Assembly (NCBI GenBank): GCA_000934455.1
Contig: KN887827.1
Span: forward strand, 14,726 to 48,860
Length of the DNA: 34,135 nt
Direction: 5' to 3'
Source of the DNA: Apostichopus parvimensis
Taxonomy: Eukaryota > Echinodermata > Holothuroidea > Aspidochirotida > Stichopodidae
The notes below the pieces were generated by a model. That model saw nothing but the letters and a program-made list of their open reading frames with translations. It searched no databases and was not told the origin of the DNA. Made by a program: the position numbers and the translations under genes. Positions 33,498 to 34,135 of the stretch are shown here, one piece after another. Each line of letters starts with the position of its first letter. Within the stretch, counting starts at the first letter, position 1.

Positions 33498-34135
33498 GTG
33501 AGTATAACAATGAGTAACGTGTTAATACGTATCTGTATAACATATTCATAGACGGTATAGTATCCTTACAATCAATTACATATTTTGACATTCATAGACA
33601 GTATAGTATCATTATTCAATAATTTCACATACATTTTGTCTGGTTACTATAGCCAGTTACATTTATTCGTAGTATTCGAGCTACAATATTTTAATTAGAC
33701 AGTGGATCCTTTCATTACAGTAAATAGAGTGAGATTAATGCTATACTTATCCTACGTTGCTTCTATGGTTATGACAACCGAAAACCAAATAGGCTACTAA
33801 ACATTCAAATTGTTAAATAGAGGCAAATGCGTGTATTATATTTCAATAATCTTGATATAGCGAAATGTTCCAAAACACAATTTTTGTTTGGTTCCTGTTA
33901 TTTTTTTTTTGAGAGGGGGGTTGGGTCGGGGGGGGGGGGGGGGGGGGCATCCGGCGATAATGAGGAGGAAATTAACTGTCGTTGTAATTGTTAACTCCAC
34001 ATAGTGGTTATTAATGAAAACAATTTGAAGCTTCACCCTAAAGGATTTCAATAGATGACACTCATATTAAATAATTTCAACTTCATAAATAAAGTATATG
34101 TTTTCGCTAATAAAATATGTTATCGCCCAATATAT
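33498..34135 (+). other. Start of intron X3-Y3, cut by the window end
   Basis: The first part resembles the DNA after X2 (gtgagtat, AACAATGAGTA, CGTAGTATTCGAGCTAC near 33670). A 20-G run (33928-33947) preceded by a T run and a G-rich stretch follows. No Y exon is reached. Confidence 0.75.
33899..33947. repeat. T run followed by G-rich run ending in 20 G
   Basis: About 12 T are followed by GAGAGGGGGG, TTGGGTC and 20 uninterrupted G. A similar T-run then GAGGGGG arrangement is at 18368-18391, so the two may derive from one ancestral tract. The exact length should be treated with caution. Confidence 0.9.

Noticed and set aside
1..34135. CRISPR arrays, operons, bacterial promoters or terminators
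   Set aside because: The spliced exons, GT-AG introns and eukaryotic transposons show this is an animal nuclear genome; no spaced direct repeats fit an array.

Overview
The window is AT-rich animal genomic DNA holding part of one large split gene on the + strand, open at both ends. Base 1 lies inside a NACHT exon and the last exon seen is mid-gene. The product is a NOD-like receptor (NLR): a NACHT ATPase followed by a C-terminal region of leucine-rich-like repeats. Long introns full of repeats, an expanded-type NLR and TAGGCCTA-rich patches suggest a marine invertebrate deuterostome, perhaps an echinoderm such as a sea cucumber. That guess is inference; no marker gene settles it.

Layout. The NACHT exon is 1-1293, with Walker A, Walker B, a sensor TTR motif and the FxHxxxxEWxAA motif. 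Then comes a four-exon cassette, named here X (206-209 nt, phase 0 to 2), Y (77 nt, 2 to 1), Z (53 nt, 1 to 0) and W (120 nt, 0 to 0). Copy 1 is X 7004-7209, Y 11953-12029, Z 12350-12402, W 13213-13332. Copy 2 is X 19676-19881, Y 23672-23748, Z 24097-24149, W 26935-27054. A third X lies at 33289-33497, and its Y, Z and W would be beyond the window. All junctions are GT-AG and every phase agrees, so a cassette adds 456 nt or 152 codons in frame. Most of these exons are too short for an ORF caller and were found by comparing the copies.

The last 37 codons of the NACHT exon align without gaps to exon W. The ancestral duplication unit was therefore probably W-X-Y-Z, and the first W is still fused to the NACHT exon. 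The introns were duplicated with the exons: blocks of intron DNA match between copies, interrupted by copy-specific insertions.

Mobile and simple repeats sit in the introns. There is a 2584-bp DNA transposon (8166-10749) with terminal and subterminal inverted repeats, 8-bp target duplications and an empty site in copy 2. A 409-bp hAT-like MITE lies at 17392-17800 with 8-bp target duplications. There is also a 440-bp GAC/GAT tract, an 18-bp minisatellite and several long G or C runs. No rRNA, tRNA, CRISPR array or second gene was recognised.

How the parts work together (inference): the NACHT ATPase would drive oligomerisation and signalling, and the cassette repeats would form the ligand-sensing or autoinhibitory C-terminal arm. 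Tandem phase-neutral cassettes let the arm grow, shrink or be respliced without frameshift.
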